In this document: positions 8,161 through 16,936 of the stretch, in pieces | Layout of the letters: each line of letters starts with the position of its first letter | Numbering within the stretch: the stretch's first letter is position 1 | Source of the DNA: Roseibacillus sp. | GTDB lineage: Bacteria; Verrucomicrobiota; Verrucomicrobiia; Verrucomicrobiales; Akkermansiaceae | Direction of reading: 5' to 3' | DNA: 63,072 bases | NCBI GenBank assembly: GCA_028821775.1 | Contig: JAPKFB010000026.1 | Span: forward strand, 1 to 63,072 | The notes under the pieces: generated by a model | Databases searched by the model: none | Told to the model about the DNA's origin: nothing | The model's input: the letters and a program-made list of their open reading frames with translations, nothing else | Position numbers and translations under genes: made by a program

Positions 8161-9590
8161 TACTTCGAAGTCTTCGGCACACGCTTCTTGGGGTTCTTCC
8201 TGATCCCACCCACTCCCTTGGCGGGCGCTGCATTTTTCTTCGGGAACCACTTCGCGAGATTCTTCTTCAGCTCCGAGTGTTCTTCCTTGGATGCGAGGTT
8301 GGTCCACTCATTGGGATCTTCCTTCAGATCGTAGAGCTCTTCGGAGCCCTCGTAGTAGCGAATGTAGCGGTACCGTTCGGTCCGCACCGCGTGGTTGTCC
8401 TTGCCGTGGGTGGTGAGGGCGGGGCGCTCCCACTTGGCCTTGGGATCCTTGAGCAGGGGGACCAGGCTGCGGCCATCGAGGTCGTCGCGTTTGGGCAGTC
8501 CGCAGAGCTCGATGAGGGTGGGGTAGATTCCGAGCAGTTCGGCGGGACGTTTGCAGGGCGTCCCGCTGCTCAGGGTTGGAGCGGAGATGATGAAGGGGAC
8601 CTTGGTGGCTCTTTCCCAGAGCGCTTGCTTGGCCCAACGTTCTTTCTCGCCAAGGAAAAAGCCGTGATCGGAGTAGAGCACGATGATGGTGTTCTTCGCG
8701 TGGGGGCTCTGGGCGAGGGCATCCAGGAGACGGCCCACTTGTTGGTCGGTCCAGCGCACACAGGAGAGGTAAGACTGCACGGCCTTCTTCCACTGCCCAC
8801 TCTCCACAAACCAATCATGCTTAGGGGCCGCGGGAGGAACAGCGACGGTGTCCACGATTTTGGGGAGGTCTTCGCGATCGCCTTCCTTCACGAGGGGCAA
8901 GTCGATCTCCTCCTCGGGCAGTTCGTTGAAAACCCGCGTGGGTGAGTAGAAGGGGACGTGGGGCCGGTAGAAGCCGATCGCGAGGAAGAATGGTTTCTCC
9001 CGTTCGGCCTTCATCTGCTTGATCGCCCAGCTGGCGTCGGCATGATCCTGAAAAAGCCCTTCGTCGTATCCTTGAGGGCCGAAGTCCCAGAGCCCCTGGA
9101 GGTCCTTGATCACTCGTTGGTCTTGTTTGAGGCGCTGGCCGGGACGCGGTCCGATGACATCAAAGTCGCCGGGAGGAAGGCCCGAGCCATGGTAGATTTT
9201 TCCGGTGGTGAGAGTGAGGTAGCCGTTGGCGGCAAAGTGGCGCGCCATCGTGACACGATTCTTGAGAGCGGGCACCGTCCATGGTCTGGGAGCGTTCATG
9301 TAAACTCCCGAGGTCGAGGGCCGCAATCCGTACATGATGCTGGTGCGGGAGGGATTGCAGATAGGGGCCTGACAGTGGGCGTTGGTAAAGAGCACGCCGC
9401 GCTTGGCCAGGCGATCGATGTTGGGTGTCCGAGCGTCGGGATGCCCGCCGAGGCAGCCCACCCAGTCGTTGAGATCGTCGATGGCAATGAGGAGGACGTT
9501 GGGTGATTTTTCGGCCCGAGTCCCCTCCGCCCCTACCAGACACAGGATGAAGGAGAGCAGCACGAGGAAGAAGCGGCGGGAGGTGGTCAT
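8160..9590 (-). CDS. Exported sulfatase, iduronate-2-sulfatase-like
   Basis: 476 residues with a signal peptide (RRFFLVLLSFILCLVG). Motifs: AIDDLNDWVGCLGGHP (residues 36-51), active site C78-N-P-S-R-T-S, RPHVPFYSPTRVF in the middle, YSDHGFFLGEKERW and a C-terminal YRYIRYYEGSEELYDLKEDP. This is the iduronate-2-sulfatase-like architecture. It is a close paralogue of the enzyme at 16937-18427: the first 80 residues and the C-terminal end run nearly in parallel. Its stop codon abuts the SMC remnant at 7753-8160. The sugar substrate is not deducible. Confidence 0.92.
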   Translation of the reverse strand: MTTSRRFFLVLLSFILCLVGAEGTRAEKSPNVLLIAIDDLNDWVGCLGGHPDARTPNIDRLAKRGVLFTNAHCQAPICNPSRTSIMYGLRPSTSGVYMNAPRPWTVPALKNRVTMARHFAANGYLTLTTGKIYHGSGLPPGDFDVIGPRPGQRLKQDQRVIKDLQGLWDFGPQGYDEGLFQDHADASWAIKQMKAEREKPFFLAIGFYRPHVPFYSPTRVFNELPEEEIDLPLVKEGDREDLPKIVDTVAVPPAAPKHDWFVESGQWKKAVQSYLSCVRWTDQQVGRLLDALAQSPHAKNTIIVLYSDHGFFLGEKERWAKQALWERATKVPFIISAPTLSSGTPCKRPAELLGIYPTLIELCGLPKRDDLDGRSLVPLLKDPKAKWERPALTTHGKDNHAVRTERYRYIRYYEGSEELYDLKEDPNEWTNLASKEEHSELKKNLAKWFPKKNAAPAKGVGGIRKNPKKRVPKTSK

Positions 9591-9665
9591 AGGAACTTGA
9601 GGGTAGGGATCGGGCCTCGAAGTGTAAAATAGAAGCGCATCGGGGCTCCCGGAATTGCACGCAAC

Positions 9666-9866
9666 GTGCCCCGGAGGTTAGGATGCGGAATAAGTGGTGG
9701 AAAATCCCTCAAGCCAATCGCCTTGGCGGGAGCTCTCTTGGCGGAACGCTTGATCCAACTCCCCCCGGAGCCGTTGCGACGACTGATCGATGCCGCCGTC
9801 ATTCCGGAAGTCGAGCGCACGCGCTGGATCGAGCTTGTCGCCAACACCCCCTACCAGGAACGCTAG
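9666..9866 (+). CDS. Small hypothetical ORF, possibly a gene remnant
   Basis: 66-codon frame from a GTG. The part after residue 10 looks protein-like (ALLAERLIQLPPEPLRRLID, then IPEVERTRWIELVANTPYQER) but no family is recognised. It lies between two divergently or convergently placed sulfatases and its stop overlaps the stop of the sulfatase at 9863 by four bases. There is no clear ribosome binding site. It may be a short real gene, the tail of a lost gene, or chance. Confidence 0.25.
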   Translation: MPRRLGCGISGGKSLKPIALAGALLAERLIQLPPEPLRRLIDAAVIPEVERTRWIELVANTPYQER

Positions 9867-11332
9867 TTCTTTTTAGGAGCGGGCTTTTTCCGCTTGGTCT
9901 TCTGGCGATGTGGGATGGCTTCCATTGCGAGTCCATTGGCCCTCACGAGGGCATCGCAACGGGTTCGTAATTGGAGGAGAGCGAGGGTATGGGCTTCGGT
10001 CTGCAGATGGACGGGAAGGGTCGTGATATTGAGGAGTTGCTCGGGATCGTTCTTGAGGTCGTGCAGGAATTCGAAGGGTGGTTTGTCTGTCCCCTCGACA
10101 AAATAGCGAGCGTAGACCCAGTCCGTGCCGCGCACACCCTCCCAGCGTGGGATCGTGCCTGGCACCGCGAGAAACTCGCAGAGAAACTCGGTGCGCCAAT
10201 CTTTCGGGGATTCTCCCTTCATGATGGGGACGAGGCTGAGGCCGGTGTGACTCACGGGCACCGGCTGCCCCGCGAGCTCGATCATGGTTGCTCCGAGGTC
10301 GCTGTTGAGCGCCATTTCGCTGCGCACCACCTTGCGTTTGTCCTGCGGAGCCCGCGGATCGAAGATCACGAGGGGAATGCGCAGCGACTGCTCGTAGTGG
10401 GTCCACTTACCTGCAAATCCGCGATCGCCGAGATAGTACCCGTTGTCGGCGGAGTAGATGATGATCGTGTTTTCGGCGAGGCCCAGCTTCTTGAGTTGAG
10501 TCACGAGGCGTCCCACCACGTGGTCGATCCCGCTGAGCATGCGGAAGTAGGCCCGCATGTTGGTCTGGTACTTTTCGGGAGTGTCCCAGCGCCAGAAGAA
10601 GCGCTGCCGGTTGATTGACTTCTTGAGAAACCCGGGTTGCGACTCGTAGATCGCGGCGTCGTTGAGGGCGGGGAGCGGCATCTCCTGATCGTCATACTTG
10701 CCGTCCATCACCTTGGGCCATGGGAAGTGCCCGATACCCGGGCGCTTGTCGCCGTCCTCGGCGTGGGTGGCATTGAAGGAGAGCTGGAGACAGAAGGGCT
10801 TGTCCTTGGGCTGTTTCTTCAGGAACTCGATTCCCCAGTCACCGAGGATCTGGGTGGTGTGGCGCTCACTACCGTCCGCTTGTTTTTTGAAGTAGGGACG
10901 GCGACTGAGTTTGCGGCGGACATCCCACATCGCGGAGGCATCTTCGGTGGCGATACTGACGTGCTCCTTGCCAAGATGGCCGGTGCGATATCCCGCAGCC
11001 TTGAGGACGGAGAAGTAACTGGTCTGACAAAGATCTGGATTCAGCGGTCCGGGTGAACTGCGGTAGAGATGTCGGCGTTCGTAGCAGCCGCTGAAGAGAC
11101 AGGCGCGACTCGCCCAACAGGTCGAGGTGGTGACGAAGGCATTCTCGAAACGGACTCCATCGGCGGCGAGGCGATCGATATTCGGAGTCTTGACGATGGG
11201 ATGCCCCGCACAACCGAGAGTATGATTCCGTTGATCGTCGGCGAAGAAAAAGAGGATATTGGGGGGCGGCGCCGCTGGAGCGAGACCGGGGAAGCAGGTC
11301 GCCAGGAGAAGGAGGGCGCAAAGGCGAACCAT
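9863..11332 (-). CDS. Exported sulfatase (C-x-A-S-R type)
   Basis: 489 residues with a signal peptide (MVRLCALLLLATCFPGLAPA). Metal motif FFADDQRNHTLGC near residue 30-41, active site C72-W-A-S-R followed by ACLFSGCYERR, GHLGKEHVS, and the second metal motif YSADNGYYLGDRGFAGKW. The motif is regular (C-x-A-x-R), so Cys72 is the expected formylglycine. The protein ends in a Lys-rich tail. It is the second of three consecutive minus-strand sulfatases (8160, 9863, 11402). Substrate unknown. Confidence 0.92.
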   Translation of the reverse strand: MVRLCALLLLATCFPGLAPAAPPPNILFFFADDQRNHTLGCAGHPIVKTPNIDRLAADGVRFENAFVTTSTCWASRACLFSGCYERRHLYRSSPGPLNPDLCQTSYFSVLKAAGYRTGHLGKEHVSIATEDASAMWDVRRKLSRRPYFKKQADGSERHTTQILGDWGIEFLKKQPKDKPFCLQLSFNATHAEDGDKRPGIGHFPWPKVMDGKYDDQEMPLPALNDAAIYESQPGFLKKSINRQRFFWRWDTPEKYQTNMRAYFRMLSGIDHVVGRLVTQLKKLGLAENTIIIYSADNGYYLGDRGFAGKWTHYEQSLRIPLVIFDPRAPQDKRKVVRSEMALNSDLGATMIELAGQPVPVSHTGLSLVPIMKGESPKDWRTEFLCEFLAVPGTIPRWEGVRGTDWVYARYFVEGTDKPPFEFLHDLKNDPEQLLNITTLPVHLQTEAHTLALLQLRTRCDALVRANGLAMEAIPHRQKTKRKKPAPKKN

Positions 11333-11401
11333 GGCGGACTCTACGGATTCCCGTGACGGGATGTATCGGGCGATCCCTGGGTGAGAAGCCGACGGATGGG
11401 C

Positions 11402-12727
11402 TCAGTTACTCATGGGCCCGGGCCACCAGGCGTCCAATTGGGCAGAGAGGGCGCGGACCGCGGCGGGGTCCTTGGCGGCCAGATCTTCCTTCTCGTGAGG
11501 ATCCTTGAGGATGTTGTAGAGCTCGATCCTGGCCTCGGGATTGCGCGCCTTGTTGGGAACGAGAAGTTTCAGGGCTCCCGAGATGAGGTAGCGCGTTTCC
11601 ATGCTCAAGTTGGGCTTCTTCACGTCGAAGACGTCGTGATTGTAGGCGGCACCGAAGACCGCATTGCGCTCACGAAGGGGACCGGCATCCCGAAGGTCTA
11701 GACCGTTCATCGACTTGGGAACTTTGATGCCACAGGCCTTGAGGATGGTGGGAGCGAGATCGATGGAGCTGACGAGGGTTTTGTCATCACGCTTGGGCGT
11801 CACCTTGCCGGGCCAGCGCACCATGATGGGCGTGCGGATGCCCCCTTCATTGGGGGAACGCTTGGAGCGAGGGGCGTAGCGGCCGCTGTTGGGGTTCTGG
11901 ATCCAGCCGTTGTCGCAGACGTAAAGAACGATCGTGTTCTCGCGCAAGCCTTCCTTGTTGAGGTGATCCAGGAGTTCGCCGCAGGTTTCATCGAACCAGT
12001 CGCACATCGCCCAGTAACGCGCGACGAACTTGGAGTCGGTTTTGCCCCTGTACTTGTCGAAGAGACGAGCGGGAGGATTGTGTGGGGTGTGGGGAAGAAA
12101 GGGGGCGTGCCAGATGAAGAAGGGCTTCTTCTTTTCCTTCGCTTCGGCGATGAAATCAGTGATTGGCTTCATGCCCGTGCGGCTGACTTTCAGGCCCTCG
12201 TCACCGTGGCGGCCTCCGCGCTTGGGGTCGCCGTGAGTCATGGCATGGCTGAAGCCCCCGCGTACCTTGGGGTCGCCTTCCCACCACTTGCCGGTCTGTA
12301 GGGAGAGATAGCCGGCCTTTCCGAGCAGGTGAGCGATTCCGGGATCGTCATCGATGCGATCCATGAGGGTTTCATAGAGCGAGGCGAGTGCAGGGTTGGC
12401 CCGCCCCCCTCGGTTGGTGCCGGGCGGAACCCGCGGGTCGTTCCCCGTGATGCCGTGCTGATGGACAAACTTACCGCTGAACATGGCGGCCAGGGATGGC
12501 CGACAAAGAGGAGCGACCACATATCCTCGAGAGTAGGTCAACGACTCGGCCGCGAGCTTGTCGAGGTGAGGGGTCTCGATGTGCTTGTGCCCCATGAACG
12601 AGTAGTCACCCCATGCCTGGTCGTCGGAGATGATCAGGAGGACATTCGGGGGCGACGCGGGGGAAGCGGGGGAAGCGGGGAGCAGTGAGGAGGCGGCGAG
12701 CAGGCAGAGAAGAGAGGGTAAGCGCAT
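11402..12727 (-). CDS. Exported sulfatase-like protein with CRPSL motif
   Basis: 441 residues from the ATG at 12727; a longer frame begins four codons earlier at a TTG. Signal peptide with an Ala/Ser/Pro-rich end (LLPASPASPASPP). Metal motif ISDDQAWGDYSFMGHKH, then C75-R-P-S-L followed by AAMFSGKFVHQHG, WHAPFLPHTPHNPP, CDNGWIQNPNSGRYAPRSKR and WPGPMSN at the end. The arginine of the C-x-P-x-R consensus is replaced by leucine. This variant is found in a subset of PVC sulfatase-like proteins, but the effect on maturation or catalysis is not known to me. Conserved metal motifs suggest it is still an active hydrolase. Confidence 0.88.
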   Translation of the reverse strand: MRLPSLLCLLAASSLLPASPASPASPPNVLLIISDDQAWGDYSFMGHKHIETPHLDKLAAESLTYSRGYVVAPLCRPSLAAMFSGKFVHQHGITGNDPRVPPGTNRGGRANPALASLYETLMDRIDDDPGIAHLLGKAGYLSLQTGKWWEGDPKVRGGFSHAMTHGDPKRGGRHGDEGLKVSRTGMKPITDFIAEAKEKKKPFFIWHAPFLPHTPHNPPARLFDKYRGKTDSKFVARYWAMCDWFDETCGELLDHLNKEGLRENTIVLYVCDNGWIQNPNSGRYAPRSKRSPNEGGIRTPIMVRWPGKVTPKRDDKTLVSSIDLAPTILKACGIKVPKSMNGLDLRDAGPLRERNAVFGAAYNHDVFDVKKPNLSMETRYLISGALKLLVPNKARNPEARIELYNILKDPHEKEDLAAKDPAAVRALSAQLDAWWPGPMSN

Positions 12728-12829
12728 GAGGAGATCCAACGATGTCGGAATTGAGCATCCTGTGCAATCTTTGGGGGCGAATCGTGAACATTTCCTTTAT
12801 TCGCACCGTCGGACCACTAGTCTCCCACC

Positions 12830-13690
12830 GTGATTCCGAACAAAGCCGTCGTTACTGCGGCCAGTCCGACCGAGCACCATCTGCCCCTGCAGACGTTGGT
12901 GGATTCGGAAGGGTTGGCCAAGACGGCCTTGGAGATCATTCTCGATGATATTTTTGCCGCCGGATTGGAGTCGGTGGCCATCGTGATTCATCCGGGAACT
13001 CGCGAGGCCTATCTGGATGCCGCCGGTTCCCATGCGGAGCGCCTGACCTTGATCGAGCAGAAGGGACCACGAGGCTATGGACACGCAGTCTGGTGTGCCC
13101 GGGAGTTTACTGGGGGGGATCCCTTTGTCCTCCTCGTGAGTGATCACCTCTACTTGAGTTGCGAGGAGTCGTCCTGCGTGCGCCAGCTTCTTGCCCTGGC
13201 CGCGTCTCACGATGGTTGTGTCTCCGCGGTGAACCCGACCCACGAGAGCAAGCTTCATCTTTATGGCACGATAGGCGCGACCCGCGTTCCCGCTTCGCCT
13301 TCCATCTTTGAAGTGAACACCGTGATCGAAAAACCGACGCCCACCCTGGCGGAACAGGAACTCATCATTCCTGGCCTGCGGGCCGGCAACTATCTTTGCT
13401 TCTTTGGCATGCATTCGCTGACCTCCGCGGTGATGGAGCACCTCGACACCCTGGTCTCCAAGATGGGTGAGAGTGGCGTGCTGGGCCTGACGCCCACCCT
13501 CGCGCACCTTGCGAAGTCAGAAAAGTATCTCGCGACGGAGCTCGCGGGGCAGCGTTTCAATATTGGAGAACGATATGGTCTCCTCAAAGCGCAACTCTCC
13601 CTGGCCCTGGCAGGTCCCCATCGGGACGAAGTCCTGACAGATTTGATTGAGATTACCGCGCATTCCCGGCCTGGATGTCAAAGCTCCTGA
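12830..13690 (+). CDS. GalU-like sugar-phosphate nucleotidyltransferase family protein
   Basis: 286 residues from a GTG start. The fold pattern is that of UTP-glucose-1-phosphate uridylyltransferase-like nucleotidyltransferases: an N-terminal beta strand and loop ([18 protein letters not shown]), [50 protein letters not shown] (the usual D-D/D-H metal strand) and [10 protein letters not shown]. The glycine-rich nucleotide loop with G-x-G-T-R and the following Pro-Lys is not conserved, so catalytic activity is uncertain and a regulatory or divergent role is possible. Its 3' end overlaps the start of the kinase/uridylyltransferase fusion by 16 bp, so the two are almost certainly co-translated. 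Confidence 0.75.
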   Translation: MIPNKAVVTAASPTEHHLPLQTLVDSEGLAKTALEIILDDIFAAGLESVAIVIHPGTREAYLDAAGSHAERLTLIEQKGPRGYGHAVWCAREFTGGDPFVLLVSDHLYLSCEESSCVRQLLALAASHDGCVSAVNPTHESKLHLYGTIGATRVPASPSIFEVNTVIEKPTPTLAEQELIIPGLRAGNYLCFFGMHSLTSAVMEHLDTLVSKMGESGVLGLTPTLAHLAKSEKYLATELAGQRFNIGERYGLLKAQLSLALAGPHRDEVLTDLIEITAHSRPGCQSS

Positions 13691-16600
13691 ACATCATCAC
13701 GAGCGGGGATCCTTCGGTCCGTAACGCTGCCTTCGCTTCCGTCTGCGACGGGCTGACTCTGGAGGAGCTCCTGGAAGAGAGCGAGGCGCTCGATCAGTTT
13801 CGGCGGGAGGCGGATAACCTCTACGAGCGGGTGCGGGCGCTCTTTTTTCTCTACGCCATTCATCGCTTTCACCTCCCCAGTAAACTTTCCGTCGATCGCA
13901 TCGGTCGCATACCCTTCGAAGGTCACGAGCATCTTCTCAATAGGCGCTTTACGGAAGCGATCGATACCTTTCTGGCGGCGGTGTCCCAACAAGGTGCGGG
14001 AGATTCCTTATCCTCTGCTCTCGCCTCCGCCTATCACGAGCTCGCTTTCCAGACTCTCGCGAACCAGGTGCGCAAGTCGGTGCGGGCGGTGCGCGGCAAT
14101 CAATGGATGTTCCGGATGGGACACCCGGCTGATCATCCACTGCGGTTGGCCCCGGAGTTGTTGGAGCGGGCACATGATGGTACGCGGGCTGTTCTCCGGG
14201 AGCAGACTCCGGTCCGGATGGACCTTTCGCATTCCGGGTGGTCGGACATCTTTTTTCTGGGAATGGATTTTCCGGAGGGCGCACGCGTTCTCAATGTTTC
14301 GGTTGATCTTGGAGTAAACGGGCGCGATGCGGAGCCCAAACCTCCGATTGAAGCCTATTTGCGAGTGATCGATGAGCCCGTGCTGATCCTCACCTCGGTT
14401 GATCTGAAGGCCAGCGCAAGAATCGATAGTCTTGGGGAAGTCTTTGATTTTGCGAAGGATTACCTCGGGTTGCTCAAGGCCGCGGTCATCGCCGCAGGGA
14501 TCGTGCCTCCTGGAATCGAGGGGTCAGGGCAGAAGCTGGAGAGCCTGCTCGAACGCGTGGTTGGTCCGGGCAAGGGCCTGGAGCTGATCTCCTCGGTGAA
14601 TGGCATTCCGAAAGGATCGCGTCTCGCGGTCTCGACCAATCTGCTGGCGGCCTTGATCGGGGTCCTCATGCGGGCGACCGGACAAACAAGTTCGCTCACT
14701 GGTCCCCTTCAGGAGAATGAACGGCGACTGGTTTTGGCGCGCGCGATTCTTGGCGAGTGGATCGGGGGATCGGGTGGAGGATGGCAGGATTCGGGAGGAG
14801 TTTGGCCCGGGATCAAATTGATTTCGGGGCAGGCCGCCTCAGAAGGAGATCCGGAGATGGGAATCTCACGCGGTTGTCTGATGCCCACGCACCATGTCTT
14901 TGGCGAAGACGAGATTCCGGCCTCATCCCGGCAAGCATTGCAGGAATCCCTCGTCCTAGTGCACGGTGGGATGGCGCAGAATGTCGGGCCGATCCTCGAG
15001 ATGGTGACCGAGAAGTACCTTCTGCGTTCCGAGGCGGAGTGGAAGGGCCGGACGGAGGCCCTGGCGCTGCTTGATGAATTGATTGCCACCATGGTCGCGG
15101 GCGATATCAAGGCCCTGGGACGGGCCACGACGCAAAACTTCCGCGGCCCCATCCAATCCATCATTCCATGGGCGACCAACTTGTTTACGGAGACCCTGAT
15201 CGAGGAAGCAGAGAGTGCGTTTGGAGAGGACTTTTGGGGGTTTTGGATGCTCGGTGGAATGTCCGGGGGCGGAATGGGATTCATTTTTGCCCCGGAACGA
15301 AAGGCGGAGGCACAGCAAGCGATGCAGCGGATCATGTCCGAGGCCAAGAAGAAGCTGCAGCACGCCCTGCCTTTCGCGATGGAACCGGTGGTCTATGATT
15401 TTGCGATCAATGCCGAAGGAACGAGTGCCCAGTTTCTCGGGGAGGGCGGCTCCGCGTTGCCCGAGGCCTACTCCCGATTGACCGCGGAGCTGAAGCAGAG
15501 CGCTCAGAATGAGGAAGCCCCGAGTGGAGAGGTGAGTGGATCCCTCCGCCGACTCTTGGATGAGCATGGGTTTGATGAGGAATTGCATGAATCGATCCGG
15601 GCGGATTTGTTGGCGGGAACAATCAGCCTTGCGGGCAATCGATTGCCGGCGACCGCAACAGTGGAAGACGTGGATCAGGAGGATGTCCTGGATCTTTCCT
15701 CTCTCTCGGCAGGGGATTCGCGATTTGACAGGGCCAGAGCGAAGGGCGAAGCGGCCATCGCGGCCGGCGAAGTGGCGGTGGTGTCCCTGGCCGCCGGGGC
15801 AGGATCGCGCTGGACCGGGGGGGCGGGCACCTGCAAGGCACTCAATCCCTTTGCTCCGCTGGATGGTTGTTACCGCACCTTTATCGAAACGCACCTCGCG
15901 AAGTCCCGACAGGTCGCGGCGCAGGGTGGGACGGACTTGCCTCACGTATTCACCACTTCCTATCTCACCACCCAGCCGACGAACGACTTTCTCGCCAGCG
16001 TTGGGAACTATGGATACGAAGGGCCGCTCCTGGTGTCTCCCGGTCGCTCGGTGGGCTTGCGCATGATTCCCACCGAGCGGGATCTTCGCTTTGCCTGGGA
16101 GGAGATGCCCCAGCAGCTTCTCGATGAGCAGCAGCAGAAAATGCGCGACTCGGCAAGATCGGCTCTGATCGGGTGGGCGAAGTCTGCTCGGGAGGGCGCC
16201 GACTACACCGACAATCTTCCGCTGCAATGCCTGCACCCAGTGGGGCACTTTTACGAGATTCCCAATCTCATACTGAACGGGACGCTGCGGAACCTGCTGC
16301 AGGAGCGCCCCCAATTGAAGACCCTCCTCCTGCACAACATTGACACCTTGGGGGCGAATGTGGACTCGACCATCCTGGGCCTGCATCGCGATGCAGGGCA
16401 CGGACTGACCTTTGAAATGATCACGCGACGGCTGGAGGATCGCGGCGGCGGTCTCGCCCGGGTCGATGGTCACCCGCGGCTCGTGGAAGGGCTCGCGATG
16501 CCCAACGATGAAGCGGAATTTGAGATCTCCTATTACAACTCGATGACGACCTGGATCGATCTCGACCAGTTCCTCCAGTTGGCCGGTCTCACTCGCGAGG

Positions 16601-16902
16601 ACATCCTCGCCCACGACGAGGGCAAGCTTGCTGGAGCATTGCGCAGCCTCGCGGATCGACTCCCGACTTACCTGACCATCAAGGACGTCAAGAAGCGCTG
16701 GGGTCACGGACAAGAGGATGTCTTTCCGGTAACCCAGTTCGAGAAACTCTGGGGTGATCTCACTATTCTCCCCGAAGCAAATTGCGGCTTCTTCGTCGTG
16801 CCGCGCTTGCGTGGTCAGCAACTCAAGGATCCAGCGCAGCTTGATGGCTGGCTCACGGATGGCTCGGCCGCCTATGTGCGGGGGTTGTGTGACTGGGGGT
16901 AA
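13675..16902 (+). CDS. GHMP sugar kinase - UDPGP-type uridylyltransferase fusion
   Basis: 1075 residues in three parts. Residues 1-170 form a helical region of unknown function. Residues about 175-600 are a GHMP kinase of the L-fucokinase/FKP type: [15 protein letters not shown] near 178, [18 protein letters not shown] (the ATP loop, degenerate), [11 protein letters not shown] and [13 protein letters not shown] near 525. Residues about 695-1075 are a UDPGP-family pyrophosphorylase: [20 protein letters not shown] near 701, [20 protein letters not shown], and [18 protein letters not shown]. The expected role is phosphorylation of a free sugar followed by NDP activation. In bacterial FKP the pyrophosphorylase comes first; here the order is reversed and the transferase is of another family. 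The sugar and nucleotide are not known. Confidence 0.8.
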   Translation: MSKLLNIITSGDPSVRNAAFASVCDGLTLEELLEESEALDQFRREADNLYERVRALFFLYAIHRFHLPSKLSVDRIGRIPFEGHEHLLNRRFTEAIDTFLAAVSQQGAGDSLSSALASAYHELAFQTLANQVRKSVRAVRGNQWMFRMGHPADHPLRLAPELLERAHDGTRAVLREQTPVRMDLSHSGWSDIFFLGMDFPEGARVLNVSVDLGVNGRDAEPKPPIEAYLRVIDEPVLILTSVDLKASARIDSLGEVFDFAKDYLGLLKAAVIAAGIVPPGIEGSGQKLESLLERVVGPGKGLELISSVNGIPKGSRLAVSTNLLAALIGVLMRATGQTSSLTGPLQENERRLVLARAILGEWIGGSGGGWQDSGGVWPGIKLISGQAASEGDPEMGISRGCLMPTHHVFGEDEIPASSRQALQESLVLVHGGMAQNVGPILEMVTEKYLLRSEAEWKGRTEALALLDELIATMVAGDIKALGRATTQNFRGPIQSIIPWATNLFTETLIEEAESAFGEDFWGFWMLGGMSGGGMGFIFAPERKAEAQQAMQRIMSEAKKKLQHALPFAMEPVVYDFAINAEGTSAQFLGEGGSALPEAYSRLTAELKQSAQNEEAPSGEVSGSLRRLLDEHGFDEELHESIRADLLAGTISLAGNRLPATATVEDVDQEDVLDLSSLSAGDSRFDRARAKGEAAIAAGEVAVVSLAAGAGSRWTGGAGTCKALNPFAPLDGCYRTFIETHLAKSRQVAAQGGTDLPHVFTTSYLTTQPTNDFLASVGNYGYEGPLLVSPGRSVGLRMIPTERDLRFAWEEMPQQLLDEQQQKMRDSARSALIGWAKSAREGADYTDNLPLQCLHPVGHFYEIPNLILNGTLRNLLQERPQLKTLLLHNIDTLGANVDSTILGLHRDAGHGLTFEMITRRLEDRGGGLARVDGHPRLVEGLAMPNDEAEFEISYYNSMTTWIDLDQFLQLAGLTREDILAHDEGKLAGALRSLADRLPTYLTIKDVKKRWGHGQEDVFPVTQFEKLWGDLTILPEANCGFFVVPRLRGQQLKDPAQLDGWLTDGSAAYVRGLCDWG

Positions 16903-16909
16903 ACCTCCT

Positions 16910-16930
16910 GCCGGTCGCCTTCTGACCGGC
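16910..16930. terminator. Hairpin between convergent genes
   Basis: GCCGGTC (16910-16916) and GACCGGC (16924-16930) form a 7-bp stem with a 7-nt loop just after the stop of the kinase fusion and just before the stop of the convergent sulfatase at 16937. The T-run is weak (CTTTCCCT), so termination is only moderately supported. Confidence 0.4.
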
Positions 16931-16936
16931 CTTTCC

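Noticed and set aside
14956..16821. Long minus-strand ORF (621 codons) opposite the kinase fusion
   Set aside because: High-GC antisense frame with no signature; the plus strand encodes recognisable kinase and UDPGP motifs.
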